Positions 23,807 to 33,210 of a DNA stretch of 57,959 bases are shown here, piece after piece. This DNA comes from CAZDQL01 sp964507325 (lineage in GTDB: Bacteria > Planctomycetota > UBA1135 > GCA-002686595). Under the pieces are notes generated by a model that had not been told where the DNA came from, ran no database searches, and saw only the letters and a list, made by a program, of their open reading frames with translations. The number at the start of each line of letters is the position of its first letter. The first letter of the stretch is position 1. Location: NCBI GenBank assembly GCA_964507325.1, contig CAZDQL010000037.1, forward strand, positions 1 to 57,959. The letters run 5' to 3'. A program made the position numbers and the translations under genes.

Positions 23807-25687
23807 ATGAGCTTCGTAACGAACATACCGGATGGTGCGTACTTCCGCGACCTGGTGAAGTGCCAGAGCGCGTGCCCGGTGGGCACCGACGCCCGGGGCT
23901 ACGTGAGGGCGATCGCGGAGGGCGACTTCGAGCGGGCCTATCTCATCGCACGCGGACCGAATCCCCTCGCCTCCATCTGCGGCCGGGTCTGCGGCGCGCC
24001 GTGCGAGGCGGCCTGCCGGCGGGGGATGCTCGATGCCCCGATCTCCATCCGAGCGCTCAAGCGCGCGGCGACCGAGCGATTCGGCAGTGAACGAGGACAC
24101 CACACCCCGCTCGACATCCTGCGCCGCGCGCTCGAGCTCGAGGAGGCCCGCCACGCAAACGAGGGGGAGGAGGAGCTACTCTCACTCCTGTGGGGCCGAG
24201 CGACCGACACGCTCGACGAGCTCCCCCCGGACGCCCCGCGGGTGGCGATCATCGGCGCCGGACCCGCCGGACTCGCCTGTGCTCACGACCTGGCCCTGTT
24301 CGGTCTGCGCCCGGTGGTCTTCGAGCGGGAACGGGAGCCGGCCGGAATGCTGATCTACGGCATCCCGGAGTATCGGCTGCCCCGCGATCTCATCCGCGCA
24401 GAGGTCGAGACGGTCCGTGCCCTGGGGACGGAGTTCCGCTGCGACACGAGTGTCGGCACCGACATCGGCTTCGACGAGTTGATCGCGAACTTCGACGCGG
24501 TGGTCGTCGCGGTCGGCGCGAAGAACTCGGCGCGCCTTCCCCTCGAGGGTGCGGGGGGGCCGGGAGTGCTGGGAGGGGTCGAGCTCCTGCGCGAGGTCGC
24601 GTTGCACGAGGAACCCGAAGGCCTTTTCGGCAGAGTCGTGGTCATCGGCGGTGGAAACGTCGCCTACGACGTCGCCCGCACCGTCGTGCGACAGATCGGC
24701 TTCGACGTATCGCGCACCGCTCGCCGTCATCGAGGAGTGGAATCCGTCGTCCTGGCCTCGCTCGAGAACCTCGATGAGATGCCGGCGGATGACGTGGAGA
24801 TCCTCGAGGGGGCGGAGGAGGGCGTCGAGCGCATCAACTCCGTCGGCCCGGTGCGCGTCGAGCGTGACGAGTCGGGGAAGGTCCGGGGGATGACCTTCAA
24901 GACCTGCTTGCGCGTCTTCGACGATGGGGGACGGTTCAGCCCGGAGTTCGACGAGGTGAGTCGTCATACGATCCCCTGCGACTGCGTGGTCTTCGCCATC
25001 GGCCAGCGCATCGACCTCGGATTCATCGACGCCGAGCGTGACGGAGTGAGGCTCACCGAGCGTGGGTTCATCGATCACGATCCCGAGCGCTTGACGACCT
25101 CTCACCCCAAGGTTTTCGTCGCCGGGGACGCGGCGTACGGCCCGCGGCTGCTGATTCACGCCGTCGCCAGCGGCAAGAGGGTCGCCCGCGAGATCGTGCG
25201 CCGGCTGCGCGGAGAGGACCTCACGCCTCGCCTCGAGGAAGGCCACCGCGAGATCGAGGGATACGCCCGAGAGCAGGGGTACGAGCGCATCCCGCGGGCT
25301 CCGATCCCGGTCCTCCCCGTGAACGAGCGACTCCGCTCGCAAGCCACGCAGGTAGAGCGCGGCTATGACGAACTGCAGGCGCGCGGCGAGGCCTCGCGCT
25401 GCTTCGATTGCGGCGTCAACACAATCTTCGACGGGACGCGCTGCGTGCTCTGCGGCGGCTGCGTCGACGTTTGCCCCGAAAGCTGCTTGAAGATCATCTC
25501 CTTCGAACGCCTGGAAGCCACTCCGGACGTCGAGTCACTGAGGGAGGCCTTCGCAAGCGACGGCGCGGAGCTCTCCGCGATCATCAAGGACGAGGAGCTG
25601 TGCATTCGCTGCGCGCTCTGCGCCGAGCGCTGCCCGAATCACGCGATCTCCATGGAGCGATTCTGTTTCGGAGGAACTTCACGATGA
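23807..25687 (+). CDS. GltD-like FAD/NAD(P)-binding iron-sulfur oxidoreductase
   Basis: 626 aa. Residues 19-70 form the GltD-type Fe-S domain (CQSACP, CGRVCGAPCEAAC). The FAD site is at about 147-153 (IIGAGPAGLA) and the NAD(P) site at about 279-287 (VIGGGNVAYD); a late GDAAYGPRLLIHAVASGK binds FAD. The C terminus has two 4Fe-4S motifs (CVLCGGCVDVCPESC and CIRCALCAERCP). No signal peptide, so it is cytoplasmic. It should pass electrons between NAD(P)H and an iron-sulfur or quinone partner. The stop overlaps the Rieske start (ATGA), so it is probably a subunit of the bc-type complex; similar flavoproteins are encoded with Rieske/cytochrome b genes in anammox planctomycetes. Confidence 0.9.
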   Translation: MSFVTNIPDGAYFRDLVKCQSACPVGTDARGYVRAIAEGDFERAYLIARGPNPLASICGRVCGAPCEAACRRGMLDAPISIRALKRAATERFGSERGHHTPLDILRRALELEEARHANEGEEELLSLLWGRATDTLDELPPDAPRVAIIGAGPAGLACAHDLALFGLRPVVFEREREPAGMLIYGIPEYRLPRDLIRAEVETVRALGTEFRCDTSVGTDIGFDELIANFDAVVVAVGAKNSARLPLEGAGGPGVLGGVELLREVALHEEPEGLFGRVVVIGGGNVAYDVARTVVRQIGFDVSRTARRHRGVESVVLASLENLDEMPADDVEILEGAEEGVERINSVGPVRVERDESGKVRGMTFKTCLRVFDDGGRFSPEFDEVSRHTIPCDCVVFAIGQRIDLGFIDAERDGVRLTERGFIDHDPERLTTSHPKVFVAGDAAYGPRLLIHAVASGKRVAREIVRRLRGEDLTPRLEEGHREIEGYAREQGYERIPRAPIPVLPVNERLRSQATQVERGYDELQARGEASRCFDCGVNTIFDGTRCVLCGGCVDVCPESCLKIISFERLEATPDVESLREAFASDGAELSAIIKDEELCIRCALCAERCPNHAISMERFCFGGTSR

Positions 25688-26199
25688 GTGAAACACCCGA
25701 CCCACGGGAGCTTTCCAAGAGCGAGCGTTTCCAGGCGCCCGTCGCGCGTCGGGATTTCCTCGGAAAGGCCGCCATCTGGTCCTTCGTGGTCACGGGCGGG
25801 GCGATGACGCTGGGAATGTTGCGCCTGCCGATGCCCTCGGTCTTCCCGGAGACCGGCAAGAAGTTCCGCATCGGTCCGCCCGATCGCTACCTACCCGACA
25901 CCACGACCGTCATTTCCGATCGAAACGTACTGATCCGTCGTGACCGGGAAGGGATCTTCGCGATCAGTCTCGTTTGCACCCACCTCGGCTGCATTACGCG
26001 CGTCGAGTCCGACGGCTCCTTCACTTGCCCTTGCCACGGTTCTCGCTTCGATGCCGAAGGCGAAGTGGTTCAAGGGCCGGCGCCGTCGGCTCTGCGCTAC
26101 CTGCAGGTGAGCCGGGCGCCGAGCGGTGACCTCATGGTCGACGCTGAACGGGCAGTCGCGCCCGATGTGCGCCTGGCGGTGGGAGGCGAGTCGGCATGA
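25684..26199 (+). CDS. Rieske iron-sulfur protein of a bc-type complex
   Basis: 171 aa. A twin-arginine-like N terminus (ARRDFLGKAAIWSF) and membrane helix (about residues 29-46) anchor a periplasmic Rieske domain. Ligands are Cys98 and His100 in CTHLGC and Cys115 and His118 in CPCHGS, with the Cys103-Cys117 pair for the disulfide. It transfers electrons from quinol at the Qo site of cytochrome b to a c-type cytochrome. ATG 25684 overlaps the previous stop by 4 bp and its own stop overlaps the cytochrome b ATG by 4 bp, showing tight coupling. Confidence 0.93.
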   Translation: MSETPDPRELSKSERFQAPVARRDFLGKAAIWSFVVTGGAMTLGMLRLPMPSVFPETGKKFRIGPPDRYLPDTTTVISDRNVLIRRDREGIFAISLVCTHLGCITRVESDGSFTCPCHGSRFDAEGEVVQGPAPSALRYLQVSRAPSGDLMVDAERAVAPDVRLAVGGESA

Positions 26200-27731
26200 G
26201 CACGCTCCGCGTGATGCTGGAGAATCTCCGCCGGGTACCCCGGGCCTTCCGCGAGTCCCTCGTGCGGCACGGCGCTCCGGTCACGGATCGCACGCGCTCG
26301 CAGGCGGTCTTCAGCAACTTCTTCCTGCACTTCCAGTCGACCCGGGTGCACAAGCACTCACTGCGGACGACGACCACTTTCGGACTCGGAACGCTCTCCT
26401 TCATCCTGTTCCTGATCCTGTGCGTGACGGGAGTGCTGCTGATGGTCTACTACAAGCCGTCGGTGGACCAGGCCTACCAGTCGGTGAAGGACATCGAGAG
26501 CGTGGTGCCGGTGGGACAGATGATGCGCAACGTCCACCGCTGGGGGGCACACGGGATGGTCCTGCTCGTCATCCTGCACATGGCACGTGTGTTCTACACC
26601 GGCTCCTACTGCAGGAAGCGCTCGTTCAATTGGGTGGTGGGAATCGCGCTCCTGGTGGTGACCCTGGGGCTCTCCTTCACCGGGTACCTCCTGCCGTGGG
26701 ATCAGCTCGCGTACTGGGCGGTCACCATCGGCTCGAACATCGCAGCCTCGCCCACCGAGGTGACCGATCCGATCGGACTGACGCCGATCCTGGACATCGG
26801 GGGCATGCAGCGCCACCTCCTGCTCGGCGCGGACACCGTCGGCCAGGAAGCGCTGATTCGCTTCTACGTCCTGCACGTGATCGTGCTGCCCGTGGTGCTC
26901 ATCGCGTTTTGCGGCGTGCACTTCTGGCGCATCCGCAAGGACGGCGGACTGAACCGGCCGGAGGACATCGACCGGCGACTGGGGCCCGATGTACGCGGGG
27001 GGCGCGAGATCTTTCCCGAGGGAGGGACGAAGACCTACGGCTTGATGGCAGTGGTGCGAGGCAAAAGCCCCGTGGTCGACCGGGGGCCGGAGCACACGCA
27101 GGCATCCTGGCCCCACCTCTTCTACGCAGAGATCCTGCTGCTCGTGCTCGCGACGCTCGCGATGCTGGCTCTCGGGTACTTCTTCGACGCGCCGCTCAAG
27201 GAGATCGCCAATCCCGCCGTGCCCGAGAACCCGGCCAAGGCGCCCTGGTACTTCCTTGGGCTGCAGGAGCTCGTCGGCTACAGCGCGTTCGCCGGCGGTA
27301 TCGTGATCCCGGGCATCGTCGTGGTCGGGCTGATGCTGATTCCCTACCTCGACAAGGAAGAGAGGGGCGCCGGGCGGTGGTTCGCCGGCGCGGAGGGCAG
27401 GCGAGTGACCTGGCGCTCCGCGATCTTCGCCGCCGTCTTCACCGTCGCCATCCTCGCCTTCACGGTGAAGCTCGGGTGGTTACGCGAGTGGTTTCCGTCG
27501 ATTCCCCAGCTCGTGATCACCATCGTCAACCCGGGATCCCTCATCGTGCTCGGCTTCGCGTGGTGGTCGATCCGCGCCGTCCGGCGATGGGGATCGACAC
27601 GGATGGGAGCGATTGCGCTCTTCACCTGCTTCCTCGTCTCCTTCGCGATCCTGACCTACTTCGCGACCTACATGCGCGGCCCGAACTGGGAGTTCTTCTG
27701 GTCCGAGGCTCACTGGCCGGGAGGACACTAG
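26196..27731 (+). CDS. Cytochrome b (b6 and subunit IV regions fused) of the quinol-oxidising complex
   Basis: 511 aa with about eight or more membrane helices. Heme ligand pairs are the two His of HRWGAHGMVLLVILH (13 residues between) and of LHVIVLPVVLIAFCGVH (14 between); the second spacing is the b6-type. The C-terminal half matches subunit IV, with KAPWYFLGLQE at the Qo-motif position, where PEWY is usual: the Glu is not there. Variant Qo motifs are known in low-potential (menaquinone) complexes. The protein would oxidise quinol and split electrons between the Rieske protein and the low-potential heme chain. Tightly coupled to its neighbours. Confidence 0.92.
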   Translation: MSTLRVMLENLRRVPRAFRESLVRHGAPVTDRTRSQAVFSNFFLHFQSTRVHKHSLRTTTTFGLGTLSFILFLILCVTGVLLMVYYKPSVDQAYQSVKDIESVVPVGQMMRNVHRWGAHGMVLLVILHMARVFYTGSYCRKRSFNWVVGIALLVVTLGLSFTGYLLPWDQLAYWAVTIGSNIAASPTEVTDPIGLTPILDIGGMQRHLLLGADTVGQEALIRFYVLHVIVLPVVLIAFCGVHFWRIRKDGGLNRPEDIDRRLGPDVRGGREIFPEGGTKTYGLMAVVRGKSPVVDRGPEHTQASWPHLFYAEILLLVLATLAMLALGYFFDAPLKEIANPAVPENPAKAPWYFLGLQELVGYSAFAGGIVIPGIVVVGLMLIPYLDKEERGAGRWFAGAEGRRVTWRSAIFAAVFTVAILAFTVKLGWLREWFPSIPQLVITIVNPGSLIVLGFAWWSIRAVRRWGSTRMGAIALFTCFLVSFAILTYFATYMRGPNWEFFWSEAHWPGGH

Positions 27732-27733
27732 TC

Positions 27734-30472
27734 ATGAGCGACGACGTCGGGACTCTCCGGGCCGCGCGGAACACGAAGCTGCTGACCATCCTCGGCTGTG
27801 CCGGCACCATGGCCTTTCTCGTGGCGGAGGCCCTGCGCGAGCACGTCACCGGTGACTGGCGAAGCTGGCAAGGCGCCTACGCCGCGACCCTGGACGAGGT
27901 GGTGCGCGCGGACTACGAGATCGGCCTGAAGCAGGCCTTCCTGCCCGAGCTTGGTCGCGTGGACCGCTGTCAGAGCTGTCATGCCGGCATCGAGGACCCG
28001 GCGATGGCGGATGCCGAGCCACCGCTGGCGGCACACTCCGGCGACCTCCTCTACGCGCACCCACCCGAGGTGTTCGGTTGCTCGATCTGCCACGAAGGCC
28101 AGGGCAGCGCCGTGATGCTGCCGGACGCGCATGGGGAGATCGCGCACTGGGAGGCGCCGCTCTTGCGCGGCCCCTTCGTCTACACGACCTGCGGTCGCTG
28201 CCACCCGGAGAACGGACTCTTCGGAGAGGAGTCGGAGCTCGTGGGCGGGCGGCTGGCCGATTCCGAGATCCGGACGGGGGACATCGAGCGCTTCCTGCCC
28301 GGGGCCGAGCCGCTACGCGCCGGCAAGGAGCGGGTGGTCCGTGGCGGCTGTCTCGGTTGCCACCCCTACCGGGGGCGGGGGGGGAACCTCGGGCCCGACC
28401 TGACCCACGTCGGCGACAAGGGCATCCACGGCTACGACTACTCGCACCTGCCGGCCGGGGTCGAGCGCACGCCGCTCGAGTGGCTGAAGGCTCACTTCCT
28501 CGATCCGGGTGCGGTCAGCCCAGACACGGTCATGCCCGAGGCGGCGGCGACGGAGGAGGAGGCCGCCGCCCTGGCAGTCTACATGCTCTCGCTGCGCTCG
28601 ATGAACGTGCCCGCGCGATACCGGACGCCGTCGAGCGTGCCCGGCGGCGAGGTGCTGGACGGGAGAGGGCTCTACGAGGCGTTCTGCATCGCGTGCCACG
28701 GGGCCGACCTGGCCGGCAGCGACGTGCCCTCGATCCGCACACCCTCCCTCTCCAATCCGGACTTCCTCGGGGTCGCGAGCGACGAGTACCTCGCCTCGAT
28801 CATCGCCCACGGCCGGAGCAACACGAACATGCCGCCCTGGGACCAGAGCGGCGGCGGACTGACGGATGCGCAGATCGATCGGCTCGTGAGCTACATCCGC
28901 TCCTTCGAGCCATCGTGCGCCGAGTACGCCGCCGTCGCCCGTCACCGCGGCGAGGTACGCGCCGGGCACGCGATCTACCGCGGCAACTGCGCGACCTGTC
29001 ACGGCCTGCGCGGCGAGGGGGGCCTGGGAACGGCCCTCGCGAGCCCGCAGTTCCTCGACATCGCCTCGGACGACCTGATCGTGCGGACGATCCTCGAGGG
29101 CCGGCCGAACACCGGCATGCCGGCCTGGAAGGACCTGGGAGCTCGCGACGTAGCGGACCTCCTGGTCTACATCCGAAGCTGGCAGGGCACGGGCACCGAG
29201 ATCGGGGAGGTGCTCGCCTATCTCGAGGACGGCGCCGCGCAGCTCGAGATCGGAGAGCGGATCTTCCGGGCCTCCTGCGCCACCTGCCACGGTCGAAGAG
29301 GAGAGGGGATCATCGGTCCCTCGCTGAGCTCGGACGACTTCCTGCCGATCGTCTCCGATTCCTATCTGGCCCATGCGATCCGCGACGGTCGGCCCGGCAG
29401 CGCCATGCCGGCCTGGCGTAGCTTCTCGACCGAGGACGTGGGAGACGTGATCGCTTTCCTGCGGGGCTTCTCGAGCGTCGAGCCTCGCATTCCGAAGGCG
29501 CTGGCGACGCAAGGCGATCCGGAGTACGGCGAGCTGCTCTTCGCTCGCGCCTGCCTGTCGTGTCACGGCGAGGCGGGTTCGGGCGGCGTCGGGCCCCAGA
29601 TCGGAAATCCCGTCTTCCTCGAGCACGCCGGCGACGGCTTCCTGTTCGAGACGATCAGCAACGGCCGAGCCGGGACCGCCATGCGCGGCTTCCTGAAGCG
29701 CGAGCGCGCCTCGGGAGGAGCATACGGGGGCGCCGGCGTCGCCGACTTCACCTCGGCCCAGATCGCCTCCGTCGTCGCCTACCTGCGCGACCTGCGCTTC
29801 CGCTCCCCGGACGGGCTCCTCAACCGGCCCGTTCTCGGTAGCGCGCACCGCGGCCGGGAGGTGTTCGAGGGCGTCGGCAGCTGCGCGAAGTGCCATGGTC
29901 ACGCGGGACAGGGCGATGTCGGCCCCTCCCTCGCCAGCCCGCAATTCCTCGATCAGGCCACGGAGGGCTTCCTGCTCGGCACCATGGTCCTCGGCCGCGC
30001 CGGCACCGAGATGCGCGACTTCTCGTCCAACGGGATCAGCCGCCTGTTGCCCGAGGAGATGATGGACGTCGCGGCCTACGTGCGCACGCTCCCCTACGCC
30101 CACGTCGAGGGACGCGAGGCCTGGCGCTCGTTCCAGGTCACCGATGACCAGATTGCCATGGGCGCGGAGTTCTTCGTCGGCTTCTGTGCCGCCTGCCACG
30201 GTGAGGACGGTAGGGAGGGCTATGCACCCCAGCTCAACAATCCGGAGTTCCTCCGGGCCGCCTCGGACGGCCTCCTCCTCGCCACCATCGCCCGGGGCCG
30301 CAGAGCGACGCCCATGAGGGCCTTCGGGCCCGGGCCCTCGGGCCTCGCCGTGCTGACCCATGCTGAGATCCGCAGTCTCGTCGGATTTCTCCGCTCCTGG
30401 GAGACGAGCCCTTCAGCGGATGCCGCCTCCCCGATCCCCTCGAAAGCAACCGACGCTTCCCAGCCCGAATAG
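27734..30472 (+). CDS. Membrane-anchored decaheme cytochrome c (tetraheme head plus six monoheme modules)
   Basis: 912 aa from ATG 27734, 2 bp after cytochrome b. One N-terminal membrane helix (about residues 14-32) leads to ten CxxCH heme sites. The first four (CQSCH 79, CSICH 116, CGRCH 153, CLGCH 206) form a head like the c-type subunit of some bc complexes. Six repeated cytochrome c modules follow (CIACH 318, CATCH, CATCH, CLSCH, CAKCH, CAACH). Modules 1-3 carry MPPW/MPAW at the axial Met and modules 4-6 carry MRxF (MRGF, MRDF, MRAF), pointing to two subfamilies of three. It most likely accepts electrons from the Rieske protein and wires them to NapA, whose gene starts 10 bp later. Confidence 0.92.
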   Translation: MSDDVGTLRAARNTKLLTILGCAGTMAFLVAEALREHVTGDWRSWQGAYAATLDEVVRADYEIGLKQAFLPELGRVDRCQSCHAGIEDPAMADAEPPLAAHSGDLLYAHPPEVFGCSICHEGQGSAVMLPDAHGEIAHWEAPLLRGPFVYTTCGRCHPENGLFGEESELVGGRLADSEIRTGDIERFLPGAEPLRAGKERVVRGGCLGCHPYRGRGGNLGPDLTHVGDKGIHGYDYSHLPAGVERTPLEWLKAHFLDPGAVSPDTVMPEAAATEEEAAALAVYMLSLRSMNVPARYRTPSSVPGGEVLDGRGLYEAFCIACHGADLAGSDVPSIRTPSLSNPDFLGVASDEYLASIIAHGRSNTNMPPWDQSGGGLTDAQIDRLVSYIRSFEPSCAEYAAVARHRGEVRAGHAIYRGNCATCHGLRGEGGLGTALASPQFLDIASDDLIVRTILEGRPNTGMPAWKDLGARDVADLLVYIRSWQGTGTEIGEVLAYLEDGAAQLEIGERIFRASCATCHGRRGEGIIGPSLSSDDFLPIVSDSYLAHAIRDGRPGSAMPAWRSFSTEDVGDVIAFLRGFSSVEPRIPKALATQGDPEYGELLFARACLSCHGEAGSGGVGPQIGNPVFLEHAGDGFLFETISNGRAGTAMRGFLKRERASGGAYGGAGVADFTSAQIASVVAYLRDLRFRSPDGLLNRPVLGSAHRGREVFEGVGSCAKCHGHAGQGDVGPSLASPQFLDQATEGFLLGTMVLGRAGTEMRDFSSNGISRLLPEEMMDVAAYVRTLPYAHVEGREAWRSFQVTDDQIAMGAEFFVGFCAACHGEDGREGYAPQLNNPEFLRAASDGLLLATIARGRRATPMRAFGPGPSGLAVLTHAEIRSLVGFLRSWETSPSADAASPIPSKATDASQPE

Positions 30473-30482
30473 GAGACCCGTC

Positions 30483-33203
30483 ATGGTCGACAGAAGAACA
30501 GGAATGAACCGCCGCGACTTCATGAGGCGTAGCGCGGCCACCGCGGCCGCGGTGACCTCCGCGTCGCTCCTCCCCTCCGAGATCTACGCGGCGACCATGG
30601 CGCCCGAGGCGCTGGCCCAGCGCACTGGACGCCGCATCCTCCAGGCGCAGTGTCCCTACTGCGGCGTGGGGTGCGGAACCCTGATCCAGGTCGAAAACGA
30701 TCGCATCGTTGGCGTTTCGCCGGACAAGCTGCATCCGACGAACAAGGGGGTGCAGTGCATCAAGGGCCTGAACGCACACGAGCCGACCTACAAGGACCGC
30801 CTCACGAAGGTGCTGATCCGGAAGGACTTGTCGGACCCGGCGAAGGGGTACGTCTCCAAGACGAAGGGGACCTTCGGGGACGACGTCTTCCGCGAGGCGA
30901 GCTACGAGGAAGCGGAAGAGCTCGTAGCCGAGCGAATTGCCGACTACGTCAAGGAGTTTGGCGGCAACTGCGTCGGCCTCTCGGGATCTGGGCAGCTCAC
31001 GATGGAGGCGCAGTGGATCGAGAACCTCCTGATGAAGGGAGTGCTCCAGTCGAACTCGATCGAGGCCAACGCGCGTATGTGCATGACCTCGGCGGTCACC
31101 GGCTATTTCCATTCCTATGGCTCCGATACGCCGCCAACGTCCTACGACGATATCGAAATGGCGGACTTCATCTCCTTCTGGGGCCACAACGCACGTGCGG
31201 CGCACCCGGTGCTCTTCTGGCGCGTGGCCGATCACAAGCAGAAGACGGGGATCTCGACCCTCGTGTCCGACCCACGGCGTACGGGCACCGTGACCGGGCT
31301 GGAGGACATCGGGCCTCGCAACTCGCTCCACTTCCAGACGCTGAACGGCGACATCTCGTACCTGAATGCGATCGCCCACGTGATCCTCGAGAAGCACCCG
31401 CAGGCCGTCATGCCCGAGGAGTGGCTCGACCGGAACACCACGGGCTGGAGGGATTACATCGAGGGCGTGAAGGCGGGGTACTCGCCCGCACAGGTCGTCG
31501 AGAAGCTGCGCTACATCGACAACGGTCGCGTGACCGTCGAGCAGATCGAGGAGGTGGCTGAGCGGTGGGCGGAGGCCTCCATCAAGGGGCGCGAGCGCGG
31601 TCGGGGCGGCGTGCTGACCTTCTGGGGTATCGGCTACAACCAGATGCTCCACGGTCAGCACAACACGATCGCGATCATCAACCTGCACCTCTTGACGGGC
31701 AATGTCGGTCGACCGGGCTGCGGCTCGCACTCGCAGACGGGGCAGCCGAACGCGATGAGCGAGCGGCTCATGGGCGGGCTCACCGGGCGCCTGCCCTTCA
31801 ACAGATCCCTGGCGGACGACGAGTGGCGCAATTGGATCGGCGAGTGTTGGCATGTGGGCGACCGACTGGACCTGACCCTCCAGCAGAAGAACCCGATGGC
31901 GATCGGGATGCTGGAGCGGGCGCTCAAGGGTGACCTCAAGGCGATGTTCTGGATGTACACCACGCACATCCACCTGCCCGACGTGCGAACGCTCGTTCGG
32001 CCGGCCCTCACCAAGATGTTCTGCGTCGTGCAGGACATCTACCGCCACGCGCCCAACGTGCTGTACGCCGACGTCGTCTTCCCGGCGATGACCTGGGGCG
32101 AGTGGAACGGAGGAGTCTACATCCAGTCCGAGCGGCGCCTCTACGTGAACGACGGCGTCTGCCGGGCCTATGACGAGAAGGGCAACGTGCTGATCGAGGC
32201 ACGACCGGACATGGACATGGCCATCGACAAATGCAAGTCGATCGGAGTGAAGCTCGGGCTCGACGTCGATCGGGTCATTCCCTACCGGCGAAAGACCGAA
32301 GGGCCGTTGACGGGAATGTACGATCCCGAGGAGGTCTTCGCGGACATCATCGCCGCCAGCCGGGGCTCGGATGCCGACCTGACCGGCATGCTCGCCGTCA
32401 AGGAACGGGACGGCATCGGCCTCTACGACCAGCTGCGCCGCCTGCGAGGCATCCAGTGGCCGGCGCCGAGCTACGAGGTGGCAAAGAAGGGCGGCACGCC
32501 CCGGCGCTACATGGGCCAGGAGGACTGGGAGAGCAAGCCCTACGGCCTCTTCCCCAAGCAGACCGGCAAGGCGCAGTTCAAGCTCTGCGAGCAGGACTAC
32601 GGAGAGAACGGCGCGTTGATCAAGGAGGTCACCGACGAGCTGAGCCAGTACGGCCGGAAGGTCGGCGAAGGGCCCTTCCTGATCGACAACCCCCAGCTGC
32701 TCGAAAGGGCTCGCGACAACGCCCTCACCCCCGAGCTTCCCGACCTCGAGTTCTACTCGAATCCCGACAAGACGCTCGAGGACGCGAGAAAGGAGGACAC
32801 GTACCCGTTCTGGCTCGGTCTCGGCATCGTCTACGAGCACTTCCACACCGCCAAGACGATTCGTGGCACGACCACGCTCCGGCTAGTGCCCGAACAGTAC
32901 GTCGAGGTCAACGAGGAGGACGCGAAGCGCTACCGGCTCGAGGACGGCGAGCGAGTGCGCCTGGTGACTCGCCGCGGGAGCTATGAAGCGCGCGTCTCGG
33001 TCGGCACCGAGTCCGTCGTGCGTCCGGCGCGCAACGAGACCTTCCCCGGCTATCTCTTCAGCCCGTGGAACCTCTCCGTGGCCGACGGCGCCGATCCCGA
33101 GGTCAATCGCTGGCTCGTGAACGCGGTCTCCCACCGCGCCTGGGACCCCGTCTCCGGCCAGGCGGACTACAAGAAGTGCGCGGCCCGCATCGAGCGCATC
33201 TGA
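30483..33203 (+). CDS. napA: Periplasmic nitrate reductase NapA-type molybdopterin catalytic subunit
   Basis: 906 aa. A twin-arginine signal (MNRRDFMRRSAATAAAV) starts it; ATG 30483 follows an AGGAG ribosome site. The 4Fe-4S ligands are Cys57, Cys60, Cys64 (CPYCGVGCG) and Cys92 (CIKG), with Lys94 in the electron-transfer position. Cys200 in NARMCMTSAVTGY matches the Mo-binding Cys of NapA, followed by SYDDIEMADFISFWGHN. The C terminus is a MopB_CT domain with EHFHTAKTIRG where NapA often has EHWHTG. It should reduce nitrate to nitrite in the periplasm. No napB, napC or napD is present; the neighbours are a bc complex and NapG/H-like ferredoxins. Another periplasmic Mo reductase substrate cannot be excluded. 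Confidence 0.85.
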   Translation: MVDRRTGMNRRDFMRRSAATAAAVTSASLLPSEIYAATMAPEALAQRTGRRILQAQCPYCGVGCGTLIQVENDRIVGVSPDKLHPTNKGVQCIKGLNAHEPTYKDRLTKVLIRKDLSDPAKGYVSKTKGTFGDDVFREASYEEAEELVAERIADYVKEFGGNCVGLSGSGQLTMEAQWIENLLMKGVLQSNSIEANARMCMTSAVTGYFHSYGSDTPPTSYDDIEMADFISFWGHNARAAHPVLFWRVADHKQKTGISTLVSDPRRTGTVTGLEDIGPRNSLHFQTLNGDISYLNAIAHVILEKHPQAVMPEEWLDRNTTGWRDYIEGVKAGYSPAQVVEKLRYIDNGRVTVEQIEEVAERWAEASIKGRERGRGGVLTFWGIGYNQMLHGQHNTIAIINLHLLTGNVGRPGCGSHSQTGQPNAMSERLMGGLTGRLPFNRSLADDEWRNWIGECWHVGDRLDLTLQQKNPMAIGMLERALKGDLKAMFWMYTTHIHLPDVRTLVRPALTKMFCVVQDIYRHAPNVLYADVVFPAMTWGEWNGGVYIQSERRLYVNDGVCRAYDEKGNVLIEARPDMDMAIDKCKSIGVKLGLDVDRVIPYRRKTEGPLTGMYDPEEVFADIIAASRGSDADLTGMLAVKERDGIGLYDQLRRLRGIQWPAPSYEVAKKGGTPRRYMGQEDWESKPYGLFPKQTGKAQFKLCEQDYGENGALIKEVTDELSQYGRKVGEGPFLIDNPQLLERARDNALTPELPDLEFYSNPDKTLEDARKEDTYPFWLGLGIVYEHFHTAKTIRGTTTLRLVPEQYVEVNEEDAKRYRLEDGERVRLVTRRGSYEARVSVGTESVVRPARNETFPGYLFSPWNLSVADGADPEVNRWLVNAVSHRAWDPVSGQADYKKCAARIERI

Positions 33204-33210
33204 GGGAGCG

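Noticed and set aside
28313..30361. 682-aa open frame antisense to the decaheme cytochrome gene
   Set aside because: Mirror of the real gene's codon pattern. The + strand frame has ten CxxCH motifs and operon spacing.
30234..32846. 870-aa open frame antisense to napA
   Set aside because: Composition-driven shadow (Val/Leu/Arg/Asp/His-rich) with no domain; the napA frame is unambiguous.
30483..33203. Assimilatory nitrate reductase or formate dehydrogenase instead of NapA
   Set aside because: Tat signal, NapA-type Mo-Cys context (NARMCMTSAV) and NapG/H neighbours favour NapA. Not fully excluded without an alignment.
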